Positions 1 to 7,051 are shown, numbered from the stretch's first letter. The stretch is DNA of 11,924 nt from Strigomonas culicis (GCA_000482145.1 AUXH01000584.1:1-11924), one strand, 5' to 3'. Translations and numbers: made by a program. Notes: generated by a model not told the origin, from the letters alone.

Positions 1-486
1 GGACGTCGACACCATGCCGCCCACGCACGGGTTCGACGCGGGGTCCGGGCCGAAGTGGCGGTCGTGCTTCGCGCACGCCTCGTTCAGCTCCAGCTTCTTC
101 ACGCCCGCGCCCGCCCACACGCACCCGTTCGCCAGGTCGAACTCGATCGTCTTCAGCTGCAGCAGCTCCAGCACGATGCCGCCGCCGTACGGGATCGCGC
201 CGCCCTCCAGCCCCGTGCCCGCGCCGCGCGGCGTCACCTTCACGTGGTGGCGGTGGCAGCAGCGCATCACCGCCGCCACCTCCTCCGTCGTGCGCGGCGC
301 AACCACCGCCAGCGGCAGCACCGCGGGGTACGGCGACTGGTCCTTGCTGAAGAAGCGCAGGCGGCCCTTCGCCGTGATGATCTGCTTCGACGCGTCCGGC
401 AGCACCGTCGCCAGCTCCCGCAGGAAGGGCGCAAAGTGCTTCTGACGCTCCTCAAACGAGGGAACCACAACAGGCTGCTGTGACAT
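1..486 (-). CDS. D-lactate dehydrogenase / GlcD-type FAD-linked oxidase, N-terminal part (runs off window)
   Basis: The 162 residues visible start at the ATG at 486 and stay open to base 1, so the C-terminal part lies outside the window. Seen: an FAD-binding type 4 (PCMH) fold begins near residue 57, with the nucleotide-binding loop PRGAGTGLEGGAIP at 86-99, then GPDPAS at 146-151 and CVGGMVST at 154-161, in the order and spacing of D-lactate dehydrogenase (cytochrome)/glycolate oxidase GlcD proteins. Family knowledge: these flavoproteins oxidise D-lactate (or another D-2-hydroxyacid) to pyruvate (or the 2-oxoacid), passing electrons to an acceptor such as cytochrome c or quinone. In trypanosomatids D-lactate is a product of the trypanothione-dependent glyoxalase route, so methylglyoxal disposal is a reasonable role (inference). 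No obvious mitochondrial presequence is present (the start is MSQQPVVVPSFEE). The substrate is not settled by this fragment; another D-2-hydroxyacid dehydrogenase or an alkyl-DHAP synthase-like oxidase is possible but less likely. Confidence 0.85.
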   Translation of the reverse strand, partial: MSQQPVVVPSFEERQKHFAPFLRELATVLPDASKQIITAKGRLRFFSKDQSPYPAVLPLAVVAPRTTEEVAAVMRCCHRHHVKVTPRGAGTGLEGGAIPYGGGIVLELLQLKTIEFDLANGCVWAGAGVKKLELNEACAKHDRHFGPDPASNPCVGGMVSTS

Positions 487-1022
487 GGTCCGGAAAAGTT
501 CTCAAACGAAAAGGAAAAAGATACACGAACAGTAACAAATGTCAGAGGCGAATTAAGAAGCGCTACGATGCTCGCGTGCGCACGTGTGTAGGTGTGATGA
601 AGAAAAACAAAAAAAGAAAGGCTACGCTTCCCTTCGCTTTAACCCGAAAAAAAAAGGGGGAAGATAGAAGGACAGATGGTGACAAGCATGATTGCAGTAA
701 CCATACAAGGTATGCCTCCACGGAAGCACAAGCACAACAGAGAGACGAAAAAAGAGCTCTCAAAGGAAAAGAAACAAAACAACAAAATATTAGTACACGC
801 GCATAAGTGTATGCACGATTAAAAAAACTCATTTATACGGATTCTTTAAATAGTAGTATTAAGGATGTATGCATATTCATAAATGTATGTGTGTGTCTGT
901 GAGGCCCATCCTCCTCATTATACGCAGCACGGAGTGTAAATACAGTTTCTATAACGTGTATGCCTGTACTCCTTCACGTCAACAAGATTATTAATGACAA
1001 AAGAACTGCAGGATCACGTCCC
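487..1022 (-). other. Intergenic spacer between the GTP/GDP carrier and the D-lactate dehydrogenase genes
   Basis: This 536-bp spacer is AT-rich and has several A/purine tracts on the plus strand (pyrimidine tracts on the transcribed sense strand) between about 595 and 660. Its upper part (about 810-1000) is AT-rich with a short TG-rich stretch near 885-900 and probably carries the 3' UTR of the carrier gene. I see no gene or structured RNA in it. Confidence 0.6.
571..621 (-). promoter_or_regulatory. Candidate trans-splice acceptor of the D-lactate dehydrogenase gene
   Basis: On the minus strand a T/C tract (599-621) is followed by the first AG at 571-572, which would leave a 5' UTR of about 84 nt. 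A second, weaker pyrimidine stretch with an AG near 494-495 lies closer to the ATG, so the exact site is uncertain. Confidence 0.4.
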
Positions 1023-2282
1023 TCACTTTCCGGCCTTTGGCGCCGTCTTCTCCCCCCGGAGGAGTTTCGTGAAGTGCTGGGTGAGTGTGTAGGAGAAAAC
1101 GAGGCGGGGCGCCGAGGTGATGAGCTTCGGCGTGATGCCCTTGTAGAAGGCGGAGAAGCCCTCTGTCCTGAGCGTGTCCATAAGGATCTGCGTGCCGCTG
1201 CGCTGCCCGGCGGTCGCGAGCCGCTGGCTCTGCACCCGCGTCTTCACGACATCAATCGGCGAGGTGAAGATGACTCCGACGCAGCCGCCGACGGTGGAGG
1301 CGACGATGTTCTGCGCGAAGGTGGCGTCGGCGTAGTTTTCTAAGCGGAAGACGTATTCCTTCGTGAACGCGGCGCCACCGAAGAGCAGAAAGCTGCCTGG
1401 CGCGTTGCGCAGCGCGGTGGTGCCGGTGCCGGCATAGAGCGTCCGCACGCCCTGCTGCCGCACGACCTGCCACAGGTTCATGCGCTTTACCTCCTCGTTG
1501 CCTGTCTGGTGCAGCACCTTCATGCGGTCGAAGGGCAGCAGCACCACCTCCGTCACGCCCACCGCGCAGCCGGCGGTCGCCTCCAGCATCGCGGCACCGG
1601 TGCCGGCGCGCACGTACTGTTCGTTGTGGCGGCCCCGCCGCTGCGGGCAGCCCTCCACCGCCGCCGCCGCCGCCGCCGCCGCGTTGTAATTCGGGTTGCG
1701 CTGGAAGAAGAGATAGGCGTGGTGCTCGTTCAGGTAGTCCCGCATGTAGGGCTGACCGGCGAACTTGATGACACGCTGCAGCACCTTGTACAGCACGGCG
1801 TACATGCTGCCGGGGTACATGTGTTGGACGCGCGCGAGCCGCGGGATGCGGAGCTGGCCGGCGGTGAGCTGGCCGCGCAGTGTCTGTCGCAGCGCCGCGG
1901 CCTCCGGCGCGGCCGGCGCCACCCCCGGCAGCTGCTGCGCGACAAGCTCCTCGACGTAGCGCTCCTCGAGCTTGCCGAATACAACCTTGTTGAAGTTGCG
2001 CGCCGTCTGCGACACGTCGGTGAGGTCCACCACCCGATGGTGGTACGACATGAGCCGCTTCGCGGTGGTGTCGAAGGGGTGGAAGATGACAATCTCGCAG
2101 GCACCCGCCATGGTCGCCGCGCCGCCGGGGCCCAGGAAGAGGTGATAGAGAAAGCCTTTCTCCGCCTTTGCCGCCGCGGCAGGCGCCGGCGGCGGCGGTG
2201 TTGGTGCCTTCGCGGCCTCCGCGGTGTCCACCGGGGGCAGTCCCTCCTCCTTGAAGAAGGGCGTCAAGTTATTGGCCGACAT
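1023..2282 (-). CDS. Mitochondrial carrier, GTP/GDP exchanger type (GGC1/YHM1-like)
   Basis: This 419-residue protein belongs to the mitochondrial carrier family (SLC25), three roughly 100-residue repeats of two helices in the inner membrane. Each repeat shows its signature: HPFDTTAKR at 68-76, LPFDRMK at 249-255 and SPIDVVKTR at 341-349. It matches the yeast GTP/GDP carrier Ggc1 (Yhm1) particularly well in FHPFDTTAKRLMS (67-79), YKVLQR (165-170), EVVLLPFD (245-252), RNAPGSFLLFGG (292-303) and TPKLITSAPRLVFS (384-397), so exchange of matrix GDP for GTP is the likely role (family knowledge plus inference). It is longer than the roughly 300-residue yeast protein: a Pro/Ala-rich N-terminal extension (about 1-42), an insert after residue 109 (about 110-150) and an insert with an eight-Ala tract (201-208) near residues 197-222. 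The start at 2282 follows the last upstream pyrimidine tracts; the in-frame extension to 2471 translates those tracts into Phe-rich sequence and is not credible. Confidence 0.88.
   Translation of the reverse strand: MSANNLTPFFKEEGLPPVDTAEAAKAPTPPPPAPAAAAKAEKGFLYHLFLGPGGAATMAGACEIVIFHPFDTTAKRLMSYHHRVVDLTDVSQTARNFNKVVFGKLEERYVEELVAQQLPGVAPAAPEAAALRQTLRGQLTAGQLRIPRLARVQHMYPGSMYAVLYKVLQRVIKFAGQPYMRDYLNEHHAYLFFQRNPNYNAAAAAAAAVEGCPQRRGRHNEQYVRAGTGAAMLEATAGCAVGVTEVVLLPFDRMKVLHQTGNEEVKRMNLWQVVRQQGVRTLYAGTGTTALRNAPGSFLLFGGAAFTKEYVFRLENYADATFAQNIVASTVGGCVGVIFTSPIDVVKTRVQSQRLATAGQRSGTQILMDTLRTEGFSAFYKGITPKLITSAPRLVFSYTLTQHFTKLLRGEKTAPKAGK
1660..1682 (-). repeat. GCC trinucleotide repeat encoding an Ala tract in the carrier
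   Basis: A run of about eight GCC/GCG codons gives Ala 201-208, in the loop just before the second carrier repeat. Such tracts are prone to length change, so this stretch may vary between strains. Confidence 0.8.
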
Positions 2283-2985
2283 AAGAAGACGTGAGACAAA
2301 GGGAAAAAAACGAAAAAAAAAAAAGATGTTACTGAAGAGTACACAATCGTACGTTATAAAAAAAAAAAGAGAAAAAGCCCTTCTGCCTTCGATAGTAAGA
2401 AGCGGGCTCGATTGCTCTATTCGCTGTGTACTTTTGTTTATTTGTTTTTCTCCTTCTACGTGTGGCCGCAACAGATCGTTATAAGACCTTCTTTATAGGA
2501 TCGTTGTGTAAGCGTATTTGGCATTGTTAATAAACAATGAAAACAAAAAGAGAGGAGAAGAGGGGGAGCGATATTTCATGAACAGTACGATTTATGTGTA
2601 TGCGAACACGCACAGCATCTCTCCTTTCAGAAAAAAAAGAAGGTACATGTGGGTTAGTCGGTTTGTATTTTTCCAGTTAATACGGAAGTAGTCAATCACA
2701 AGAAGCTCCTGCTCCCAGATACAGGAGATCTGTTGAGACATATTCGTAATGTTCGTTTTAGTAAGATGACTAAAATTATACTGATAATGGAAAAAACATA
2801 CTGTCGCTTTCATACGTTGGGTGCACCCGTGCACAGGTACTGGGAAGAACATCAATGAAGAATAAGAAAAAGACTTGTTTTTTTTTTTGGTCTCTCTCCC
2901 TCATCAAACCGTAAGAACAGAAAAGAGAAGGAGAAGGAAGAAAAAAAAAGGATCGGAATAGCATGCTTTGAAGATCGAGCCGACG
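2283..2985 (-). other. Intergenic spacer between the mitochondrial BCAT-like gene and the carrier gene
   Basis: This 703-bp AT-rich spacer holds the trans-splicing region of the carrier gene near 2300-2380 and, at the other end, purine-rich (plus-strand) sequence at 2860-2955 beside the aminotransferase stop codon. The middle (about 2480-2860) is lower in homopurine runs and is presumably 3' UTR and intercistronic sequence. Short open frames here are AT-rich, carry no recognisable domain and look like chance. Confidence 0.6.
2332..2377 (-). promoter_or_regulatory. Candidate trans-splice acceptor of the GTP/GDP carrier gene
   Basis: On the minus strand a strong T/C tract (2358-2377) is followed by its first AG at 2332-2333, giving a 5' UTR of about 49 nt before the ATG at 2282. 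A second pyrimidine tract (about 2300-2325) lies inside that leader, but the first AG after it is already within the coding region. Confidence 0.5.
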
Positions 2986-4197
2986 CTAGACGATATGCGG
3001 CGGCACAGTCTCAATGAGGTGCGACCACTCATGCACCGTCTGGCCGTACTGAATGCCGTGGAGCTCGTCCAGCAGCCGCTGGCCGAGGCTGCCCTGCGCC
3101 GGCACGGGGCACGAGTAGTCCTTGTCATGGAAGTGCAAGTCGGAGACGGATGTGATGGCCACCGCGGTGCCGCAGCCGAAGCACTCGATCAGCCGGCCCT
3201 CCTCCAGCGCCTCCAGCATCTCCTCGATCGTGAAGGGGATCTCGAGCACCTTATAGCCCCAGCCCTTCGTCAGCGCAATCACGCTGTCGCGCGTGATGCC
3301 GGGCAACGTGCTGCCGTCCAACGGCGCCGTCACGAGCTCCCGCTCGCCGGTGGTCTTGTTCTTCCAGAGCACAAAGAAGTTCATGGACCCGACCTCCTGT
3401 ACCTCACGGTTGGGGCCGAGCCAGAGCACCTGGTTGTAGCCCTTCTGCTGCGCCTTCGCCTGTGCGTACATGGAGATGCCGTAGTTGAGCCCCAGCTTGA
3501 TAGCGCCCGTGCCACCTGGCCACGCGCGGCGGTCGTGCTCCTCTACCAGCAGCTTCACAAGTGTCATGGTCGGCGTGCCGCTGTTGCCCGCCGGTGCGTA
3601 GTACGGCCCCACCGGCGACGCGATGACGAAGAGCCGCACCATGTTGCTCGGTGCCGCGCTGAGGGTGCGGCCGATGCCCATCGCGGTCGGCCGGAGGTAG
3701 AGGGAGTAGCCCATCTTCTTGGGCACGTAGCTGGCCTCCGTGCGCACGTACTCGTCCAGCAGCTGCAGGAACTCCTCCTTGTCGAAGGAGGGAAAGCACA
3801 GCCGCGCCATGCTGCACTGCAGGCGCTCGACATTCTTCATCGGACGGAACAGACGCACGCGCTGCTGCGTCAGCGTCTCGCCGGCCGCGACGCGCTCAAT
3901 GTCCTTCACGTCCGCGTACGCCTTCATGCCCTCGAAGCACGTCATGGCGTAGTGCAGCACGGCGGTCTGCGGGGGCATCGAGAAGTCCTGGAAGGGTTGG
4001 ATCACCGGCGCGGACCACTTCCCGTCCGCGTAGTCAATGACCATCATGTGCGGCGTAAAGTAGCTACCGAACACGACGGTCTCCAGCGGGCGCAGCGGCG
4101 GCGGGTTCGGCACGAGCTGCTTCTGAAGGTCCTCCATCTTGAAGCTCGCGGCGCCCATCTGCAGCTGCTGCCACAGCCAAAAGGAGCGGCGGAGCAT
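2986..4197 (-). CDS. Branched-chain amino acid aminotransferase, probable mitochondrial isoform
   Basis: A 403-residue class IV PLP-dependent aminotransferase that would interconvert Leu/Ile/Val and their 2-oxo acids with 2-oxoglutarate/glutamate (EC 2.6.1.42). Seen: HYAMTCFEGMKAY (82-94), RLFRPMKN (115-122), PTAMGIG (170-176), RAWPGGTGAIKLGLNYG (224-240) with the expected PLP lysine K234, LWLGPNREVQEVGSMN (258-273) with the cofactor-binding glutamate E268, LDGSTLPGITR (293-303), ECFGCGTA (338-345) and IQYG..VHEW (382-391) near the C-terminus. Length and motif order fit eukaryotic BCATs. The N-terminus MLRRSFWLWQQLQMGA is basic and hydrophobic like short trypanosomatid mitochondrial presequences; residues 17 onward (ASFKMEDLQKQ) align with the start of the paralogue at 5383-6537, so the leader is an addition. 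The start at 4197 is the first ATG after the likely splice site; M14 and M21 are alternative starts that would give a leaderless protein. Confidence 0.93.
   Translation of the reverse strand: MLRRSFWLWQQLQMGAASFKMEDLQKQLVPNPPPLRPLETVVFGSYFTPHMMVIDYADGKWSAPVIQPFQDFSMPPQTAVLHYAMTCFEGMKAYADVKDIERVAAGETLTQQRVRLFRPMKNVERLQCSMARLCFPSFDKEEFLQLLDEYVRTEASYVPKKMGYSLYLRPTAMGIGRTLSAAPSNMVRLFVIASPVGPYYAPAGNSGTPTMTLVKLLVEEHDRRAWPGGTGAIKLGLNYGISMYAQAKAQQKGYNQVLWLGPNREVQEVGSMNFFVLWKNKTTGERELVTAPLDGSTLPGITRDSVIALTKGWGYKVLEIPFTIEEMLEALEEGRLIECFGCGTAVAITSVSDLHFHDKDYSCPVPAQGSLGQRLLDELHGIQYGQTVHEWSHLIETVPPHIV
3678..3939 (-). repeat. Gene-conversion-like block, copy in the mitochondrial-type BCAT
   Basis: These 262 bp encode residues 87-173. 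They align without gaps to 6063-6324 in the neighbouring paralogue (constant offset 2,385) with only three mismatches by eye: two in one codon (Cys128 here, Asn113 there) and one synonymous Asn codon change. Sequence just outside both edges is clearly diverged. Confidence 0.9.
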
Positions 4198-5382
4198 GAT
4201 CTTTCTTTTCTTTTTTCTTTTGAATTCTTCAGGGAGTAAGGACTCGAAGAAAAGGGTAAAAAGAATAAGAGAGAAAAAAACAAAAAGAGGATCAATACAA
4301 CACAAGTTTATTCTCTTTTTCAAAAGAAATGCTATTAAACCAGTGGCTTCTTTTTTTGTTGTTTAGATTTTTCTTTCCTATGAAAACGAGAGAAAAAACG
4401 CTCTATATGGAAAAAAGAAAAAAGCGAAACACAACAAAAATTACTTTAAGGGTGCAAAATGAAGATGAAAAGTAAAGACACAAAAGAGCCAAAACTCAAA
4501 AAAAAAGCTGTTTCGCAAAAAGGGGTAAAAAAGAGAATTCAGATACTCAATCAACAAAAAACAATTCAACCGAAAAAGAAAACGAAGTATATAGTTGAAG
4601 TATAAACGGTAGACCTAAAAAAAAAATGCTTTTTATTCTTTATATTTCCTTTGAGATAGAAAGAAAGAACAGGAAAGAAAGAAAGAAATATGTGCGAAAA
4701 AGAAATCTAAAAACGGTTGTAAACGCATGGATGTATATGTTTTGTAAAGGTAATACGCACTTTTTTTTATCATTATTAATTTGATTTGGTTTTTTTTTTC
4801 GATGCTGTTGTTTTTCTCTTTTTTCCGTCAAGATGTCATTTAATATGTTATGATTTGAACTCCAATGAAAGTAATAGGGCGTGAAGATGAAGAAAAGAGA
4901 ATGAAACAGCTGAAACAGAGAGTACGAAACAAAAAAAAAAAAGAAACAAGAAAAAAAGAGAGATAGAGTGCGTGTGTTTATGTTCGTGGGTGTACAACAG
5001 GATTCGTCATGCGATAGGAAGAAAAAAGGAAAAAGAGACTCATTACGCAAAAAAAAAAAAGAATCAAAAGGAGAAGCATAAAGTCGCGAGCGACGACGCT
5101 ACACAAAGCTAAGTGTGGCAAAACGGAAGTCCCTCTTCTCGCTTTGTATACAGGCGATTTTTCCTTTATTATCTTCTCTTTCTTTTTTTTTTGGCGTTGT
5201 TGTTGCTTTTCGCTTCCTTTGCTTGTTGAGCTTTCCTTTTTTAATTGTGAGTTTCGGACTCATTAAGGAATGAAAGAAAAAAGAAGAAGAACAGAGAGAG
5301 AGAGAGAAGAAAAAAAAAAGAGACCTCACTGCAGTTAAAAAAGTGTTCAGTCTTCGTCTTCTTTCCTAAAAACAAAAATGCG
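4198..5382 (-). other. Long AT-rich spacer between the two BCAT genes
   Basis: At 1,185 bp this is the longest spacer in the window. It is dominated by A-rich purine tracts on the plus strand, i.e. U/C-rich sequence in the transcript, with especially dense tracts at 4920-4970, 5168-5190 and 5275-5325 (the last including a GA dinucleotide run). It should hold the 3' UTR of the upstream paralogue and the 5' region of the downstream one. The short open frames in it are low-complexity Phe/Ser/Lys-rich translations of the tracts and are not genes. I see no tRNA-like or other recognisable RNA gene. Confidence 0.6.
4243..4290 (-). promoter_or_regulatory. Candidate trans-splice acceptor of the mitochondrial-type BCAT gene
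   Basis: The minus strand carries a long T/C-rich tract (about 4246-4290) and the first AG after it is at 4243-4244, giving a 5' UTR of about 46 nt before the ATG at 4197. Confidence 0.55.
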
Positions 5383-6537
5383 TTACGCATCCAGCGGCCG
5401 AGACCACTCGTGCTCCACCTGTCCGTACTGGATGTCGAGGATGGCGCGCAGGCAGCGGTGCGTGAGGCTGCCCTGCGCCTCCGAGGGGCACGGCACCGCG
5501 TACTCCACGCCCTTGTAGGCGAGCAGACCCACCGCCGTGACGACCGCGGCCGTACCGCAGCCGAAGCACTCCACGAGCCGGCTCTCCTGGATCGCTGTGA
5601 TGAGGTCCTCGATCGTGAAGACGACCTCGCGGACCGTCAGGCCCCACTCGCGCGCAAGCTGGAGAATGCTGTCGCGCGTGATGCCGGGCAGCACGCTGCC
5701 GTCCAGCGGCGCCGTCACGAGCTCCAGCTCGCCCGTCTCCTTGTTCTTCCACAGCGCCAGGAAGTTCATGGCGCCGACCTCCTGGACCTCCTGGTTGGGG
5801 CCGAGCCAGAGCACTTGGTTGTAGCCCTTCTGCTGCGCGCGCTCCTGCGCCTTCATGGGGCCCGCGTAGTTCGCGCTGAGCTTGCTGGCGCCCGTGCCGC
5901 CCGGCCACGCGCGGCGGTCGTGCTCCTCCACCAGCAGCTTCACGGGTCGCAGCTCGGCCGCGGACGAGCCCGCCGGCGTCGCCCACAGCGGCCCCACCGG
6001 CGACGCGATGACGAAGAGCCGGATGCGCTTCGCCACCACCGGCGCGAGCGTGGTGTCGATCGCCATCGCGGTCGGCCGGAGGTAGAGGGAGTAGCCCATC
6101 TTCTTGGGCACGTAGCTGGCCTCCGTGCGCACGTACTCGTCCAGCAGCTGCAGGAACTCCTCCTTGTCGAAGGAGGGAAAGCACAGCCGCGCCATGCTGT
6201 TCTGCAGGCGCTCGACGTTCTTCATCGGACGGAACAGACGCACGCGCTGCTGCGTCAGCGTCTCGCCGGCCGCGACGCGCTCAATGTCCTTCACGTCCGC
6301 GTACGCCTTCATGCCCTCGAAGCAGGACAGTGAGTAGTGCAGCACCAACGTGTTAGGCGCGAGCGCAAAGTCGGCGTAGGGCTGGATGACTGGCGCGGAC
6401 CACACTCCATCCACGCAGTCCATGACGAGCATGTGCGGCGTACAGTGCGTGCCGAAGGGCACGCCGTCGATCTGCGGCATCAGCGGCGGCGTCGCCACCA
6501 GCTGCTTCTGTAGGTCAGCTGCCTTGAAGGTTGACAT
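5383..6537 (-). CDS. Branched-chain amino acid aminotransferase, probable cytosolic isoform
   Basis: A 384-residue class IV PLP aminotransferase, paralogous to the gene at 2986-4197 and arranged head-to-tail upstream of it in the same transcription direction. Seen: HYSLSCFEGMKAY (67-79), RLFRPMKN (100-107), RAWPGGTGASKLSANYAG (209-226) with the PLP lysine K219, LWLGPNQEVQEVGAMN (243-258) with E253, LDGSVLPGITR (278-288), ECFGCGTA (323-330) and IQYG..EHEW (369-378). It begins MSTFKAADLQKQ and lacks the 15-residue leader of its neighbour, so it is probably cytosolic (inference). It differs from the neighbour at several otherwise matching sites near the active lysine, e.g. ANYAGPM against LNYGISM, which could alter substrate preference. 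The start at 6537 is chosen because the in-frame extension upstream to 6810 is a translation of a CAA repeat and pyrimidine tracts (a run of Asn) and because it aligns with the paralogue. Confidence 0.92.
   Translation of the reverse strand: MSTFKAADLQKQLVATPPLMPQIDGVPFGTHCTPHMLVMDCVDGVWSAPVIQPYADFALAPNTLVLHYSLSCFEGMKAYADVKDIERVAAGETLTQQRVRLFRPMKNVERLQNSMARLCFPSFDKEEFLQLLDEYVRTEASYVPKKMGYSLYLRPTAMAIDTTLAPVVAKRIRLFVIASPVGPLWATPAGSSAAELRPVKLLVEEHDRRAWPGGTGASKLSANYAGPMKAQERAQQKGYNQVLWLGPNQEVQEVGAMNFLALWKNKETGELELVTAPLDGSVLPGITRDSILQLAREWGLTVREVVFTIEDLITAIQESRLVECFGCGTAAVVTAVGLLAYKGVEYAVPCPSEAQGSLTHRCLRAILDIQYGQVEHEWSRPLDA
6063..6324 (-). repeat. Gene-conversion-like block, copy in the cytosolic-type BCAT
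   Basis: Partner of 3678-3939; encodes residues 72-158. About 98.9% identity over 262 bp with no indel, against visibly lower identity in the rest of the two genes. Confidence 0.9.
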
Positions 6538-6627
6538 GGGGTGCGGTGCGCACGAAAGGGAGGAGAGGGGATAAGTAGAGAGGTGGACTTGCGTCGATAA
6601 AGCTTTTTTTTTGACAGTTGTGTTTGC

Positions 6628-6648
6628 CTTGTTTATTTTCGTTTTGTT

Positions 6649-6689
<41 letters not shown>

Positions 6690-6718
6690 AGTAACAAAGA
6701 GAGGAAGAGGGGGAGAAG
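6628..6718 (-). promoter_or_regulatory. Candidate trans-splice region of the cytosolic-type BCAT gene
   Basis: On the minus strand a C/T tract (6696-6718) is followed by a CAA repeat that lacks AG, and the first AG comes at 6628-6629, about 90 nt from the ATG. Another AG at 6603-6604 is possible. The acceptor is therefore less clear than for the neighbours. Confidence 0.35.
6650..6689 (-). repeat. (CAA)13 microsatellite in the leader region of the BCAT gene
   Basis: Thirteen uninterrupted TTG units on the plus strand (CAA in the transcript), sitting between the pyrimidine tract and the first AG upstream of the aminotransferase. It lies outside the likely coding region although it is open in the same frame. 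Confidence 0.9.
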
Positions 6719-6958
6719 TTCATACCGCTAGAAATAATAGAAAAGTCAATGAAAAGGAAAAGAAAAAAGGACGGCTCTCCTTTCAAAAAAAAAAATGTCA
6801 ACTTAGTCAATTAACCTTTCAAACTTCTACGCGTAGTGTTGAAAACAAAAAAAAAATAGCAAATATAACGGACCAAACAAGTACCGTATAATTATAATGA
6901 GAAGCTTCACTTTTTTGTTCACTTCTTGTTTGCTTCAGTTTTTTCGTTTTATTTGTTG

Positions 6959-6959
<1 letters not shown>

Positions 6960-7003
<44 letters not shown>

Positions 7004-7022
7004 TGTGTGTGTATGTGTGTGT
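6960..7022 (-). repeat. (TG/CA)n microsatellite downstream of the TEX261-like gene
   Basis: About 63 bp of TG dinucleotides on the plus strand, interrupted twice by TA. On the coding strand it is a CA repeat beginning roughly 30 nt after the stop codon of the TEX261-like gene, so probably within its 3' UTR. Confidence 0.9.
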
Positions 7023-7051
7023 TTGTAGATGCGTGTATGTTGGTCACAGCA

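Larger units (their letters stand above)
6538..7051 (-). other. Spacer between the TEX261-like gene and the cytosolic-type BCAT gene
   Basis: This 514-bp AT-rich spacer contains two microsatellites (listed separately), the presumed 3' UTR of the TEX261-like gene and the splice region of the aminotransferase. No gene is seen. The part next to the aminotransferase start (6540-6590) is pyrimidine-rich on the sense strand. Confidence 0.6.

Noticed and set aside
480..832. Overlapping plus and minus open frames of about 90-108 codons in the first spacer
   Set aside because: AT-rich with Lys/Arg or Phe-rich products reflecting purine and pyrimidine tracts; no start context or similarity.
2283..2471. 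63-residue in-frame extension of the GTP/GDP carrier, superficially like a hydrophobic signal
   Set aside because: The Phe-rich segment is translated from polypyrimidine tracts of the trans-splicing region.
2592..2964. Two short minus-strand frames (62 and 87 codons) between carrier and aminotransferase
   Set aside because: Composition matches spacer rather than coding DNA and no motif is visible. A small gene cannot be strictly excluded, but the evidence is absent.
2968..4239. A 423-codon plus-strand open frame opposite the mitochondrial-type aminotransferase
   Set aside because: Antisense shadow; the same effect recurs at 5410-6333 over the paralogue and at 1509-2294 over the carrier, and the minus-strand products have unmistakable family motifs.
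4640..5050. 136-codon minus-strand open frame in the spacer between the aminotransferase genes
   Set aside because: Low-complexity Phe/Ser/Lys-rich translation of U/C tracts, AT-rich composition unlike the genes, no domain.
1..6537. A functional mitochondrial-metabolism cluster (D-lactate oxidation, GTP/GDP exchange, branched-chain transamination)
   Set aside because: Gene order in kinetoplastid polycistrons seldom reflects pathway, and the upstream neighbours (secretory adaptor, unknown and membrane proteins) do not fit.
6538..6810. N-terminal extension of the cytosolic-type aminotransferase with a poly-Asn run
   Set aside because: The Asn run is the translated CAA microsatellite and the rest is pyrimidine tract; it lies upstream of the candidate splice sites and has no counterpart in the paralogue.
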